Shown here piece after piece: positions 16,595-26,230 of a DNA stretch of 64,000 nt. A program made the translations under genes and the position numbers. A model generated the notes under the pieces. It saw only the letters and a program-made list of their open reading frames with translations, had not been told where the DNA came from and did no database searches. Each line of letters starts with the position of its first letter. The stretch's first letter is position 1. The stretch lies in assembly GCF_900100875.1 (NCBI RefSeq), contig NZ_FNKQ01000002.1, forward strand, positions 434,001 to 498,000, in the 5' to 3' direction. Origin of the DNA: Halopelagius longus (lineage in GTDB: Archaea > Halobacteriota > Halobacteria > Halobacteriales > Haloferacaceae).

Positions 16595-17730
16595 GGGTCC
16601 ACCTCCAGCATCCTGTCGAGGGCCACCTGCGCGAGTCGCTTCTCCTCGGGCGCGACTTCGATGACGTTGCGCTCCCGGCCCTCGGTGAGTTCTTCGAGGA
16701 CCCACGTCAGGTAGTTCGGGTCTATCTGCCGCATGGCGTTGCAGTCCATGCAGGCGTCGCCGCACAACGGGAGCACCTCGACCTCCGGGTACCACCGGTC
16801 GAGGTGCTTCGCGAGGTGGAGTTCGGTGCCGATGGCCCACGTCTCTCCGGGGTCGGCCTCCGCGACGGTCCGACGGATGGTCGCCGTCGACCCGACCACG
16901 TCGGCCGCTTCGACCACTTCGCGGCGGCACTCCGGGTGGACGACGACGTTCGCGTCCGGTCGCTCCTCGCGAATCGCCTCGACGTGGGACTCGCGGAAGC
17001 GCTCGTGGACCTGACAGTAGCCGTCCCAGAGGATGACGTCGTTGTCCACCACGTCGGCGGCGTCCCGCCCGTCGGGGTCCCACGGGTCCCAGACGACGGT
17101 TCGGTCCGCCATGCCCAGTCGGTGGGCGGTGTTCTCGCCGAGATGCTTGTCCGGCAGGAAGAGCACCGTGTCGCCGCGGTCGAACGCGTACTCGAAGGCC
17201 TCGTGGGCGTTCGAGGAGGTGCAGACGAGTCCGCCCTGTTCGGCGCAGAACGCCTTCAGGTCGGCGTAACTGTTCATGTACGTCACCGGGACGATGTCCG
17301 CGTCCGGCGCGGCGTCGGTGATTTCGGCCCAGACGGCGTCGACCTGTAGCGCCTCGGCCATCCCCGCCATCGGACAGGACGCCTCCATGCTGGGCAGAAT
17401 CACCGACTGGTCGTCGTCGGTGATGATGTCCGCCGACTCGGCCATGAACGTCACGCCCCCGAAGACGACGTAATCGGCGTCCGTGTTCGCCGCCTCCTTC
17501 GACAGTTGGTAGGAGTCGCCGACGAAGTCGGCGTGTTCGACTATCTCCCGGCGCTGGTAGTTGTGGCCGAGGACGACCACGTCGTCGCCGAGTTCCGCCA
17601 ACGCCGCCTCTATTCGTTCGGTCCGTTCGTCCTCGTCTAAGTCGCGGTACGACGGCGGAAGCCGCTCTAAGCCGTCGTACTTGAACAGACTGAGGTCCGT
17701 CTCGAACTGGGTGGTTTCCATCTCCGGCAT
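16591..17730 (-). CDS. nadA: Quinolinate synthase A
   Basis: This 379-residue iron-sulphur enzyme condenses iminoaspartate with dihydroxyacetone phosphate to quinolinate. The LGHNYQRREI motif is near residue 48. Cluster cysteines can be placed in EASCPMAGM, GLVCTSSNAHE and the C-terminal CGDACMDCNAM. The start is set at MPEMETTQF (17730); codons upstream to 17943 read as random sequence. An A+T-rich box, AAAATATTTTT, is centred about 47 bp upstream, implying a short leader. It is the first gene of the nad operon. Confidence 0.95.
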   Translation of the reverse strand: MPEMETTQFETDLSLFKYDGLERLPPSYRDLDEDERTERIEAALAELGDDVVVLGHNYQRREIVEHADFVGDSYQLSKEAANTDADYVVFGGVTFMAESADIITDDDQSVILPSMEASCPMAGMAEALQVDAVWAEITDAAPDADIVPVTYMNSYADLKAFCAEQGGLVCTSSNAHEAFEYAFDRGDTVLFLPDKHLGENTAHRLGMADRTVVWDPWDPDGRDAADVVDNDVILWDGYCQVHERFRESHVEAIREERPDANVVVHPECRREVVEAADVVGSTATIRRTVAEADPGETWAIGTELHLAKHLDRWYPEVEVLPLCGDACMDCNAMRQIDPNYLTWVLEELTEGRERNVIEVAPEEKRLAQVALDRMLEVDP

Positions 17731-17771
17731 GTTGTCGAATCTCGTTGACACGTCTATCAAAGCCGGTATTG

Positions 17772-17782
17772 AAAATATTTTT
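17772..17782 (-). promoter_or_regulatory. Probable promoter box of the nadABC operon
   Basis: This A+T-rich AAAATATTTTT stands out from the G+C-rich surroundings. It is centred about 47 bp before the nadA start, leaving room for a leader of roughly 20 nt. The 265-bp spacer to aroC contains no other gene. Confidence 0.45.
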
Positions 17783-17995
17783 CCTTCAATCAATTCCGTT
17801 GGGCGCTTATTCCCACTACGAGGTGCAACCGTCGGTTCAGGTAGTCCATCGGTCCAGATTGATGGCTCCGACGATAGAGACGGAGGAACGCCGTCGGGGC
17901 GGTTCGAAGGGAGAGACGCCTCTCGGTCGGATATCCGTCCCACGATTGCGCCTTTCTACAAAACCTAAATGCCCGGGTACCGGACTGACGAGGTA

Positions 17996-19147
17996 ATGAA
18001 CGGCAATCGATTCGGCCGCCTCTTTCAGGTCACGACCTACGGCGAGAGTCACGGCGACGCCATGGGCGTGACCGTCTCGGGTTGTCCGGCCGGTCTGGAG
18101 TTGACCGAGGAGGACGTACAGAAAGAACTCGACCGGCGGAAACCCGGCCAGTCGATGATAACCACCTCGCGCGGGGAACCCGACGCCGTCGTCATCAACT
18201 CTGGGACGCAGGACGGGTACACGACGGGGACGCCCATCGGGATGGTCATCGAGAACAAGGACGCCCGGTCCGGCAAGTACGAACCCTACGTGACGGCCCC
18301 GCGCCCGAGTCACGGCGACTTCACCTACTCCGCGAAGTTCGGGACGCGCAACTGGGGCGGCGGCGGACGGTCCTCCGCCCGGGAGACGGTGAACTGGGTC
18401 GCCGCGGGCGCGGTGGCGCAGAAGATTCTCGCCGAACACGGTGTCGAGGTGAAGGCGCACGTCAACCAGATCGGCGACGTGGAAGCCCCGCCGGTCACGT
18501 TCGAGGAGATGCTCGAACACGCGGAGGAGAACGACGTTCGCTGCGCCCACCCCGAGACGGCCGACCGGATGATGGAGAAGATAGAGGAGTACCAGAAGGC
18601 GGGCGACTCCATCGGCGGGTCCGTCTACTTCGAGGCAAGAGGCGTCCCGCGCGGACTCGGATCCCCGCGGTTCGACTCCTTCCCCGCGCGACTCGGGCAG
18701 GCGATGTTCGCCGTCCCGGCGACGACGGGCGTCGAGTACGGACTCGGCCGCGAGGCCCGCGAGTGGACCGGGTCCGACCGAAACGAGGACTGGGAGTTCG
18801 GGGAGGACGGCGACCCCACCCCCGTCGGCAACAAACACGGCGGCCTGCAGGGCGGCATCACCACCGGCCAACCCATCTACGGCGAAGTGTCGTTCCACGC
18901 GCCCACCTCCATTCCGAAGGAACAGAAGACGGTGGACTGGGAGACGGGCGAGGAGAAGGACATCCAAGTCGTCGGCCGCCACGACCCGGTTCTGCCGCCG
19001 CGGGCCGTCCCGGTCGTCGAGGCGATGTTGAACCTCACCATCGTGGACTTCATGCTCCTGTCGGGCCGCATCAATCCCGACCGAATGGACGACGAACCCG
19101 GCGAGTACGACACCGACTACCACCCCAGTAGCCCGGACAACGAGTAA
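17996..19147 (+). CDS. aroC: Chorismate synthase
   Basis: This 383-residue enzyme makes chorismate from EPSP using reduced FMN. MNGNRFGRLFQVTTYGESHGDAMG at the N-terminus, GRSSARETVNWVAAGAVA near residue 122, and KHGGLQGGITTGQPI near residue 280 are the three family signatures. The start at 17996 has a gaggt Shine-Dalgarno-like sequence four bases upstream and matches the family N-terminus. The ATG at 17969 would add nine residues and is not preferred. It is divergent from nadA. Confidence 0.95.
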   Translation: MNGNRFGRLFQVTTYGESHGDAMGVTVSGCPAGLELTEEDVQKELDRRKPGQSMITTSRGEPDAVVINSGTQDGYTTGTPIGMVIENKDARSGKYEPYVTAPRPSHGDFTYSAKFGTRNWGGGGRSSARETVNWVAAGAVAQKILAEHGVEVKAHVNQIGDVEAPPVTFEEMLEHAEENDVRCAHPETADRMMEKIEEYQKAGDSIGGSVYFEARGVPRGLGSPRFDSFPARLGQAMFAVPATTGVEYGLGREAREWTGSDRNEDWEFGEDGDPTPVGNKHGGLQGGITTGQPIYGEVSFHAPTSIPKEQKTVDWETGEEKDIQVVGRHDPVLPPRAVPVVEAMLNLTIVDFMLLSGRINPDRMDDEPGEYDTDYHPSSPDNE

Positions 19148-19313
19148 CCGAATCGAACCCGCTACTCGCGGGATAAGTAACCCGAAATCGAGTAGCAATT
19201 TTTGCCTCCGCCTTCGAATATGCCGGACGAACGTCCATTTTTTGAGGAAATTAGCGTGCGTCACGTAGACATATTAGGTCCATCATCATCTTTCCTTGTT
19301 AATCCATAGCAAA

Positions 19314-19323
19314 GGCTTTAATC
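19314..19323 (+). promoter_or_regulatory. Probable porAB promoter box
   Basis: GGCTTTAATC is centred about 58 bp before the porA ATG, implying a leader of roughly 30 nt. The spacer 19148-19376 is A+T-rich compared with its flanks and also holds ATATTAGG near 19270. I see no coding frame there. Confidence 0.35.
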
Positions 19324-19376
19324 GGCTCGTAGCGAAAGTTTTCGGTAGTGGCCCTCGCGGGCCGTGAGCTCAACAT

Positions 19377-21275
19377 ATGACTGACCACGAACTCATCTGG
19401 CGAATCGCAGGCGGTTCTGGGGACGGCATCGCCTCGACCAGCCAGAACTTCGCGAAGGCCCTGATGCGGTCGGGGCTCCACGTATTCACGCACCGCCACT
19501 ACCCGTCGCGCATCCGCGGCGGTCACACGTACACGGAAGTACGAGTCTCCGACGAGCCCGTTCGGTCTCGCGGAGACGGCTACAACTTCCTCCTCGCGCT
19601 CGGCGACTCCTTCGCCCGGAACCCCCAGGAGAACGCCTACTACGGCAACGAGGAGGTAAAACCGCTCTCGGAGAACCTCGACGAACTCCGAGAGGGCGGC
19701 GTCATCATCTACGACTCCGGTCTGCTCGACGCCTCGGAGATCGAGGACTTCGACGAACGAGTCGAGGAGAACGACTGGCACGTCTACGACATCGACCTGC
19801 GCACCATCGCGCGCGAGCACGGGCGCGAGGTCATGCGTAACACGGCCGGAGTCGCCGTCACGTGCGCCATCGCGGACATCGAACCGCACGTCATCAAGGA
19901 CCTGATGTCGGACGCGATGCCCGAGAAGATTCTCGAACCGAACATGACCGTCTTCGACGACGCGTACGAACTCGTCCAAGAGGAGTACGACGTCGACGCC
20001 CCGGACATCTCGGTTCCGGAGGGCGAACACGACGAGGAGCAGGTGCTCCTCTCGGGGTCCGACGCCATCGCCTACGGCGCACTCGACGAAGGCTGCCGCT
20101 TCATCGCGGGCTACCCGATGACGCCGTGGACGGAAGTGTTCACCATCATGTCGCAGAACCTTCCGGACGTGGGCGGCATCTCCGAACAGGTCGAAGACGA
20201 AATCGCCGCGGCGGCGCTGGCTATCGGCGCCTCCCACGCCGGCGTGAAGGCCATGTCCGGGTCCTCCGGCGGCGGGTTCGCGCTGATGTCCGAACCGCTC
20301 GGCCTCGCCGAGATGACCGAGACGCCGGTCGTCCTCGTCGAGGCGATGCGCGCCGGTCCCTCGACCGGGATGCCGACGAAGCCCGAACAGGGCGACCTCG
20401 AACACGTCCTGTACACGTCGCAGGGCGACTCCCACCGCGTGGTGTTCGCGCCCGCCGACGCCGAGGAGGCGTACCGGCAGACGCGACGCGCGTTCCAGAT
20501 CGCCTACGAGTACCAGATTCCGTCCATCGTCCTCTACGACCAGAAGAACGGCGGCGAACTGCGGAACGTTCCCGCCAGCGTCTTCGACGAGGAGCCGAAC
20601 CCGGACATGGGATCGGTCCTGACGGAAGCGGAACTCGAAGAGGCGCCCCACGACGCCTCGGGCAAGTTCAACCGCTTCCAGTACGACGGCGAGAACGCGG
20701 TCAGTCCGCGCTCCATCCCCGGACAGAAGGGCGGCCGCTACCTCGCGACGGGTAACGAGCACATGCCCGCCGGTCACATCTCGGAGGACCCGGACAACCG
20801 CGTCCACCAGATGGGCCGCCGCATGCGGAAGCTCGACAACATCCGCGAGGAACTCGACAGCGAAGAGGAGAGCGCCAACACCCACTACGGTCCCGAGGAA
20901 GCCGAGTACGGCATCATGACGTTCGGCTCCCAGCAGGGCACCGTCGAGGAAGCCGTCGACCGACTCAACGAACGGGACCACTCGGTGAAGGCGTTCGGCG
21001 TCTCCGAGTTGGCTCCCTACCCGGTCGAGCAGGTCAGCGAGTTCTTAGAGAGCGTCGACGAGTGTCTCGTCGTCGAGATGAACGCGTCGGCGCAGTTCCG
21101 CGGTCTGACGCAGAAGGAGACCGGCCGCTTCGGCGAGAAGCTGTCGAGCCTCCTGAAGTTCAACGGCAACCCCTTCGAACCCGACGAGATCGTCAGCGGG
21201 TTCATCACGAGCATCGTCGAGGGCGGAGAGCTCTCCGGCCACGAGACCAAATACGTCCCTGCAGCGGGTGACTAA
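19377..21275 (+). CDS. porA: 2-oxoacid:ferredoxin oxidoreductase, alpha subunit (probably pyruvate)
   Basis: This 632-residue fused gamma-alpha subunit belongs to the haloarchaeal ferredoxin-dependent 2-oxoacid oxidoreductases. These oxidise a 2-oxoacid plus CoA to acyl-CoA and CO2, passing electrons to ferredoxin. The N-terminal gamma domain (about residues 1-190) opens with WRIAGGSGDGIASTSQNFAKAL. The alpha domain (about 220-630) contains GCRFIAGYPMTPWTEV, EQVEDEIAAAALAIGA and AGPSTGMPTKPEQGDL. Length and layout match the pyruvate enzyme rather than the shorter 2-oxoglutarate enzyme, but sequence alone cannot fix the substrate. It forms an operon with porB three bases downstream. Confidence 0.88.
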   Translation: MTDHELIWRIAGGSGDGIASTSQNFAKALMRSGLHVFTHRHYPSRIRGGHTYTEVRVSDEPVRSRGDGYNFLLALGDSFARNPQENAYYGNEEVKPLSENLDELREGGVIIYDSGLLDASEIEDFDERVEENDWHVYDIDLRTIAREHGREVMRNTAGVAVTCAIADIEPHVIKDLMSDAMPEKILEPNMTVFDDAYELVQEEYDVDAPDISVPEGEHDEEQVLLSGSDAIAYGALDEGCRFIAGYPMTPWTEVFTIMSQNLPDVGGISEQVEDEIAAAALAIGASHAGVKAMSGSSGGGFALMSEPLGLAEMTETPVVLVEAMRAGPSTGMPTKPEQGDLEHVLYTSQGDSHRVVFAPADAEEAYRQTRRAFQIAYEYQIPSIVLYDQKNGGELRNVPASVFDEEPNPDMGSVLTEAELEEAPHDASGKFNRFQYDGENAVSPRSIPGQKGGRYLATGNEHMPAGHISEDPDNRVHQMGRRMRKLDNIREELDSEEESANTHYGPEEAEYGIMTFGSQQGTVEEAVDRLNERDHSVKAFGVSELAPYPVEQVSEFLESVDECLVVEMNASAQFRGLTQKETGRFGEKLSSLLKFNGNPFEPDEIVSGFITSIVEGGELSGHETKYVPAAGD

Positions 21276-21278
21276 ACA

Positions 21279-22217
21279 ATGAGTGCATTCAGCGCAATCG
21301 GAGAGGAACAAGAGAGAGACCGAAACGAGTACACGCCCGGCGTCGAACCCCAGCCGACGTGGTGTCCGGGGTGCGGCGACTTCGGGGTCCTGAAGGCCCT
21401 GAAGGGTGCCGCGGCGGAACTCGGCCTCTCGCCCGAGGAGATGCTCGTCTGTACGGGCATCGGCTGCTCGGGCAAGTTGAACAGCTACTTCGAGAGCTAC
21501 GGGTTCCACACCATCCACGGGCGCGAACTGCCCATCGCGCGCGCCGCGAAGATGGCGAACGACGGCCTGACCGTCATCGCCGCGGGCGGCGACGGCGACA
21601 ACTACGGCATCGGCGGGAACCACTTCATGCACACGGCGCGTGAGAACCACGACCTCACGCACATCGTGTTCAACAACGAGATATTCGGCCTGACGAAGGG
21701 ACAGACGTCCCCGACGTCGCCGAAGGGCCACAAGTCCAAGACCCAGCCGCACGGCTCGGCGAAGGACCCCATCCGCCCGCTCTCGATGTCCCTGAACGCC
21801 GGTGCGTCCTACATCGCCCGCACCGCCGCCGTCAACCCGAACCAGGCGAAGGACATCATCGTCGAAGCCATCGAACACGACGGCTTCAGCCACGTGGACT
21901 TCCTCACGCAGTGTCCGACGTGGAACAAGGACGCAAAGCAGTACGTCCCGTACATCGACATCAACGAGTCCGAGGACTACGACATCGACGTCAACGACCG
22001 GCGGTCCGCCTCCGAGATGATGTACGAGACGGAGAACGCGCTCCACGAGGGAACCGTCCTCACCGGTCGGTACTACATCGACGACGAGCGTCTCTCCTAC
22101 CAGCAGGAGAAGAAGCGCATCGGCGAGATGCCCGACGAACCGCTGGCGGAGCGGTACTTCGACGACGACTACGAGTGGGAGCGCTCCCACGACATGTGGC
22201 TCGACAAGCACAAGTAA
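21279..22217 (+). CDS. porB: 2-oxoacid:ferredoxin oxidoreductase, beta subunit (probably pyruvate)
   Basis: This 312-residue thiamine-diphosphate subunit partners PorA. PTWCPGCGDFGVLKAL (about residues 26-41) and VCTGIGCSGK (near 58) supply cluster cysteines. AAGGDGDNYGIGGNH (near 103) is the thiamine-diphosphate/Mg GDG-N motif, and GLTKGQTSPTSP follows near residue 143. A further Cys is in FLTQCPTWN. The protein depends on ferredoxin as electron acceptor. It starts three bases after the porA stop, so the two should be made stoichiometrically. An Lrp-type regulator follows. Confidence 0.9.
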   Translation: MSAFSAIGEEQERDRNEYTPGVEPQPTWCPGCGDFGVLKALKGAAAELGLSPEEMLVCTGIGCSGKLNSYFESYGFHTIHGRELPIARAAKMANDGLTVIAAGGDGDNYGIGGNHFMHTARENHDLTHIVFNNEIFGLTKGQTSPTSPKGHKSKTQPHGSAKDPIRPLSMSLNAGASYIARTAAVNPNQAKDIIVEAIEHDGFSHVDFLTQCPTWNKDAKQYVPYIDINESEDYDIDVNDRRSASEMMYETENALHEGTVLTGRYYIDDERLSYQQEKKRIGEMPDEPLAERYFDDDYEWERSHDMWLDKHK

Positions 22218-22291
22218 CGGTCGGCTCGCGGCCCTGACGCCCTCCGTGCGGCGTTTTCCGTCGGATGGAGAACCGTTTTCGCATTCGCAAC

Positions 22292-22300
22292 ATATTTTTT
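22292..22300 (+). promoter_or_regulatory. TATA-like box for the Lrp-type regulator
   Basis: ATATTTTTT is centred 27 bp before the ATG at 22323, so the regulator has its own leaderless promoter separate from porAB. Confidence 0.55.
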
Positions 22301-22322
22301 CCGTGGAGCAAAAGCTACCTCC

Positions 22323-22751
22323 ATGGAAGCCACGTCTACGCAGGGGCGCATCCTCGCCGTCTTGGAGGACGACGCACAGGCGTCGTACGCCGAGATAGCC
22401 GACAGGGCGGGCGTCTCGAAACCGACGGTGCGAAAGTACATCCAACAGCTCGAAGAGGAGGGCGTCATCGTCGGCTACTCCGCCGACGTCGACCCGAAGA
22501 AGCTCTCCGGGCAGTCGATAGCCCTCGTCGGCATCGACGTCTCATCTGACAGCTACGTCGAGGCGACGCGGGAACTGAAGGGATTGGAGTCGGTGGACGC
22601 CCTCTACACCTCCTCCGGGGACCACATGCTGATGGCGGAGGTTCGGGCCGCGGACGGCGACGCCCTCGGCGACGTCATCTCCGAGTCGATACTCGGCATC
22701 GACGGCGTCACCGCCGCCCACCCCTCGTTCCTGCAGGAACGGTTGAAGTGA
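22323..22751 (+). CDS. Lrp/AsnC-family transcriptional regulator
   Basis: This 142-residue regulator has an N-terminal winged HTH (AEIADRAGVSKPTVRKYIQQLEEEGVIVGY, about residues 22-51) and a C-terminal RAM/ligand-binding domain (about 60-140) with the usual G-x-D-h-h pattern as SGDHMLMAEV. Lrp-type proteins form octamers or dimers that sense amino acids or related metabolites. Its position directly after porAB suggests control of 2-oxoacid oxidation or its own gene, but that is inference from context. Confidence 0.85.
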   Translation: MEATSTQGRILAVLEDDAQASYAEIADRAGVSKPTVRKYIQQLEEEGVIVGYSADVDPKKLSGQSIALVGIDVSSDSYVEATRELKGLESVDALYTSSGDHMLMAEVRAADGDALGDVISESILGIDGVTAAHPSFLQERLK

Positions 22752-22921
22752 GGATTCGACGCCCGCATTCTCCGGTCTAACTTTCTCGCGGGTACGCCCC
22801 ACTCGCCTCTCGCCGACCGCCGGCCCGATAGCGAACGCTCTCGACGGGGGACCGGTCGCCGCGGACCACTTTCACTCCGCTTTGGGAACGCTCAGTACCC
22901 TTCGGTACGGACGTGGTGGTG

Positions 22922-24349
22922 ATGGCGGGGGAGACGCTTCCCGGCGTGGACGACGGCGGCGAGTCGGAAGCGCCGCGTATCGTGCTCCACGTCGATATGG
23001 ACTGCTTCTACGCCTCCTGCGAACGCCTCCGCGAACCCGAACTCCGCGGCGAACCGCTCGTCGTCGGGATGGGGTACGAGTCCGGCGAGACGTTCGGCGC
23101 GGTGGCGACGGCGAGTTACGAGGCGCGGGAGTACGGCGTCGAGAGCGCCCAGCCCATCTCGCAGGCCCTCGACCGCCTGCCGCGCGTCGAGACGGCCGAA
23201 GACCCCGCGGAGGCGGGCTACTACCGCCCCGTGGACATCGACTACTACAAGTCCGTCGCGGCGGAGGTCAAGGAGATTCTCCACGAGTGCGCCGACGTAG
23301 TTCGAGAGGTGAGCATCGACGAGGCGTACCTCGACGTCACCGACAGAACCTCCTGGGAGACGACGCCCGACGGCGACCGGACGCTGGCGGAGGGGTTCGC
23401 CCGCCACGTGAAACAGCGAATCGGACGGGAGGTGGGCGTCCCCGCAAGCGTCGGCGTCGCGCCCAACATGTCCGCCGCGAAGGTGGCCAGCGACCACGAC
23501 AAGCCGAACGGCCTCGTCGTCGTCGAACCCGGCGAGGTTCGCTCGTTTCTCGCGCCCCTCTCCGTCGAGGAGGTGCACGGCGTCGGGCCGGTCACGGCCC
23601 GAAAACTCGCGGAGATGGGCATCGAGACGGCGGGGGAGTTGGCGGCGGCGGACGCAGACGAGATAGCGTCGACGTTCGGGTCCCGCGGGCGAGAACTCCG
23701 CAGTCGCGCCCGCGGCGACGACGACAGGGAGGTGACGCCCGCGGGCCGACCGAAGAGTCTCTCGCGGGAGTCGGCGTTCGCGGACGCGACGGACGACGCG
23801 GAGAAGAAACGCGACGTGGTGTCCGCCCTCGCGGCGGACGTGTCCGAACGCGCCCGGAGTCGCGGCGCGATGTACCGCACCATCGGCATCAAGGTGGTCC
23901 TCCCGCCGTACGACGTGAACACTCGGGAACGGTCGCTGTCGGGGCCGGTGGACGAACCGGAACTCGTCGAGGACGTGGCCCTCGACCTCCTCTCGGAGTT
24001 CGACGACGAGGCGGCGCGGAAGGTGGGCGTCCGCGTCTCGAACCTCTCCTTTACCGACGCCGACCAGTCGAGTCTCGACGGGTGGGAGTCGGCGAAGTCG
24101 GAGTCGGAATCGGTGACGGGAGACGAGAGGGAAGCCGAGGCGGACGCCGCGACGCCGAAATCCGACGGCGGGACGGCGACGCGCGACGCGGAGGAATCTG
24201 CGGCGTCGCCGACGCTGACCGACTTCGACGCCGAAGCGGGGTCGAACGGCGAAGGAGGGTCGGACGCCGAAGCGGAGTTCGGTCCCGAAACCGACTCCGA
24301 GGACGCCGAAGACGCCGACGGACAGGCGTCTCTGGGTCAGTTCGAGTAG
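22922..24349 (+). CDS. dinB: DNA polymerase IV (Y-family)
   Basis: This 475-residue translesion polymerase carries the Y-family catalytic motifs: HVDMDCFYASCE near residue 24 with the metal Asp, YEAREYGV near residue 68, VREVSIDEAYLDVT near residue 130 with Asp-Glu, and a helix-hairpin-helix region, VHGVGPVTARKLAEMG, near residue 218. The little-finger domain ends near residue 375. About 95 low-complexity acidic residues follow, then the C-terminus QASLGQFE, which looks like a PCNA-interacting (PIP) box tethered by a flexible linker. The ATG at 22922 is chosen over GTG at 22913. Confidence 0.92.
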   Translation: MAGETLPGVDDGGESEAPRIVLHVDMDCFYASCERLREPELRGEPLVVGMGYESGETFGAVATASYEAREYGVESAQPISQALDRLPRVETAEDPAEAGYYRPVDIDYYKSVAAEVKEILHECADVVREVSIDEAYLDVTDRTSWETTPDGDRTLAEGFARHVKQRIGREVGVPASVGVAPNMSAAKVASDHDKPNGLVVVEPGEVRSFLAPLSVEEVHGVGPVTARKLAEMGIETAGELAAADADEIASTFGSRGRELRSRARGDDDREVTPAGRPKSLSRESAFADATDDAEKKRDVVSALAADVSERARSRGAMYRTIGIKVVLPPYDVNTRERSLSGPVDEPELVEDVALDLLSEFDDEAARKVGVRVSNLSFTDADQSSLDGWESAKSESESVTGDEREAEADAATPKSDGGTATRDAEESAASPTLTDFDAEAGSNGEGGSDAEAEFGPETDSEDAEDADGQASLGQFE

Positions 24350-24422
24350 CGCCCGCCGGCGTCTGACGGACGGCGGACGGGAAGGGAGGAACTATGAGGC
24401 GCGACGGTGACGCGTCGGGTAG

Positions 24423-26222
24423 ATGACGGAGGATACCGAGACGATCACCGTCGCTGACATAAGCGAGGGCGTCGGCGGCAAGGGGGACGCCGACCCCGGA
24501 ACCGAGGTGGACCTCCCGGTGGTGGACATCCTCACGGGCCGCGGGTTCGTGACCGGGAAGTCCGGATCCGGGAAGTCCAACACCGCGTCGGTGATAATCG
24601 AGAAACTGCTGTCGAACAACTTCCCGGTCCTCATCGTGGACACCGACGGGGAGTACTACGGCCTCAAAGAGCAGTTCGAGTTGCTCCACGCCGGCGCTGA
24701 CGACGAGTGCGACATCCAGGTGAGTTCGGAGCACGCCGAGAAGATAGCGTCGCTGGCGCTCGAACAGAACGTACCCATCATCCTCGACGTGTCGGGTTAC
24801 CTCGACGAGGACGACGCCCAGAAGCTCGTCACCGAGGTTGCGAAGAACCTCTTCGCCAAGGAGAAGAAGCTGAAGAAGCCCTTCTTGATGCTCGTCGAGG
24901 AGTGCCACGAGTACATCCCCGAGGGCGGCGGCATGGACGAGGCGGGGAAGATGCTCATCAAGATCGGCAAGCGGGGCCGGAAACACGGCCTCGGCATCGT
25001 CGGCATCAGCCAACGACCCGCCGACGTGAAGAAGGACTTCATCACCCAGTGCGACTGGCTGGTGTGGCACCGCCTGACGTGGCAAAACGACACGAAAGTC
25101 GTCGGGCGAATCTTGGGCTCCGAGTACGCCGACGCCATAGAGGAGATGGGCAACGGCGAGGGCTTCCTCGTCACGGACTGGTCCGAGTCCATCCGCCGCG
25201 TCCAGTTCCGGAAGAAGCAGACGTTCGACGCGGGGGCGACGCCCGGACTGGACGACTTCGAGCGACCCGACCTGAAGTCCGTCGACGGCAACCTCGTCTC
25301 CGAACTCCAGAGCATCTCCGACGAGAAGGCGCGCCGGGAGAGCCGAATCGCGGAACTCAGACAGGAGTTAGACAAGAAGGAGGCGAAGATTCGCGAACTG
25401 GAGCGAGAACTGGAGGAGGCCCGCGACCTCTCGCACATGGCCGACCAGTTCGCGCAGGCGATGTTCCAGAAGGCGGAGGCCCCGTACCGCGGCGGCGAGG
25501 GCCGCAACCTGAACCGTTCGACGGAGAAGCAGGCCGCACTCGCCGAGTACGACGCGGCGGACGACGCGCCGACCGACGCCGCGACGGCGGACGGCGCGAG
25601 TGCGGACGCCGGCGAGGCGGCCCCCGCGGACGCGGCAGACGACGAGGCGGAGGACGCCGTCGTCACCTCGGCGGCCGCCGGCGCGTACCCCGGACTCGAC
25701 GCGGCGGCGACGGACGCCGCCGGCGCGGGGTTCGACGTGGAACCCGAACGCGCCCACGAGAACCTCGCGGGTCTGACCGGCCGGGAGGACGTGATAGAGC
25801 GACTCAGAACGGTCGTCCGGTCGATGGACCCCGTCTCGCGCCGGATGCTCGCGTTCTACCGCGAGGTGGACGCCTGCGACCCGGTGGACGCCCACGTCGC
25901 CGCCGGGCAGGTGGGCGACAAACACCTCGCGTACGGGCGGAACGCTCCGCTTCGCCGCGCCGGGTTCGTCGAACACGTCGGTCGCGGCCGGTACGCCTAC
26001 GCGCTTCCGGAACTCGTCCGCGAGGAGTTCGCCGACCGGTTGGACGAGGGCGAACTCAGAGACGTTGTCTCGGCCGTCGAACGGTCGTTCGTCCCGACGA
26101 TGCGCGAGGAGGACGCCGCCGAGAACGACCCGACCGGCGCGGCCGACGCGGACGGGAGCGACGCGGCCGACGCCGATGCCGACGGCGACGACTCCGACGC
26201 GGACGTCGAAGCCGACGACTGA
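24423..26222 (+). CDS. HerA/DUF87-type ATPase
   Basis: This 599-residue protein has an N-terminal HerA-like P-loop ATPase domain: Walker A GKSGSGKSNT near residue 45, Walker B-like FLMLVEECHEYIP near residue 155, and a sensor-region GISQRPADVKKDF near residue 195. A coiled coil follows (about 300-345, ARRESRIAELRQELDKKE onward). An Ala/Asp/Glu-rich linker spans about 375-440. A C-terminal winged-helix-like domain covers about 445-565 and the tail is acidic. HerA-type ATPases pump or remodel DNA, or act with nucleases. No NurA or Mre11 partner is adjacent, so the role is open. It follows dinB by 73 bp. Confidence 0.75.
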   Translation: MTEDTETITVADISEGVGGKGDADPGTEVDLPVVDILTGRGFVTGKSGSGKSNTASVIIEKLLSNNFPVLIVDTDGEYYGLKEQFELLHAGADDECDIQVSSEHAEKIASLALEQNVPIILDVSGYLDEDDAQKLVTEVAKNLFAKEKKLKKPFLMLVEECHEYIPEGGGMDEAGKMLIKIGKRGRKHGLGIVGISQRPADVKKDFITQCDWLVWHRLTWQNDTKVVGRILGSEYADAIEEMGNGEGFLVTDWSESIRRVQFRKKQTFDAGATPGLDDFERPDLKSVDGNLVSELQSISDEKARRESRIAELRQELDKKEAKIRELERELEEARDLSHMADQFAQAMFQKAEAPYRGGEGRNLNRSTEKQAALAEYDAADDAPTDAATADGASADAGEAAPADAADDEAEDAVVTSAAAGAYPGLDAAATDAAGAGFDVEPERAHENLAGLTGREDVIERLRTVVRSMDPVSRRMLAFYREVDACDPVDAHVAAGQVGDKHLAYGRNAPLRRAGFVEHVGRGRYAYALPELVREEFADRLDEGELRDVVSAVERSFVPTMREEDAAENDPTGAADADGSDAADADADGDDSDADVEADD

Positions 26223-26230
26223 CCGAAACG

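Noticed and set aside
19299..20981. 560-codon minus-strand frame opposite porA
   Set aside because: Its composition is that of the G+C-rich shadow of porA; porA itself has all family motifs.
22882..24366. 494-codon plus-strand frame overlapping dinB
   Set aside because: It is an Arg-rich alternate frame of dinB, lacking any motif.
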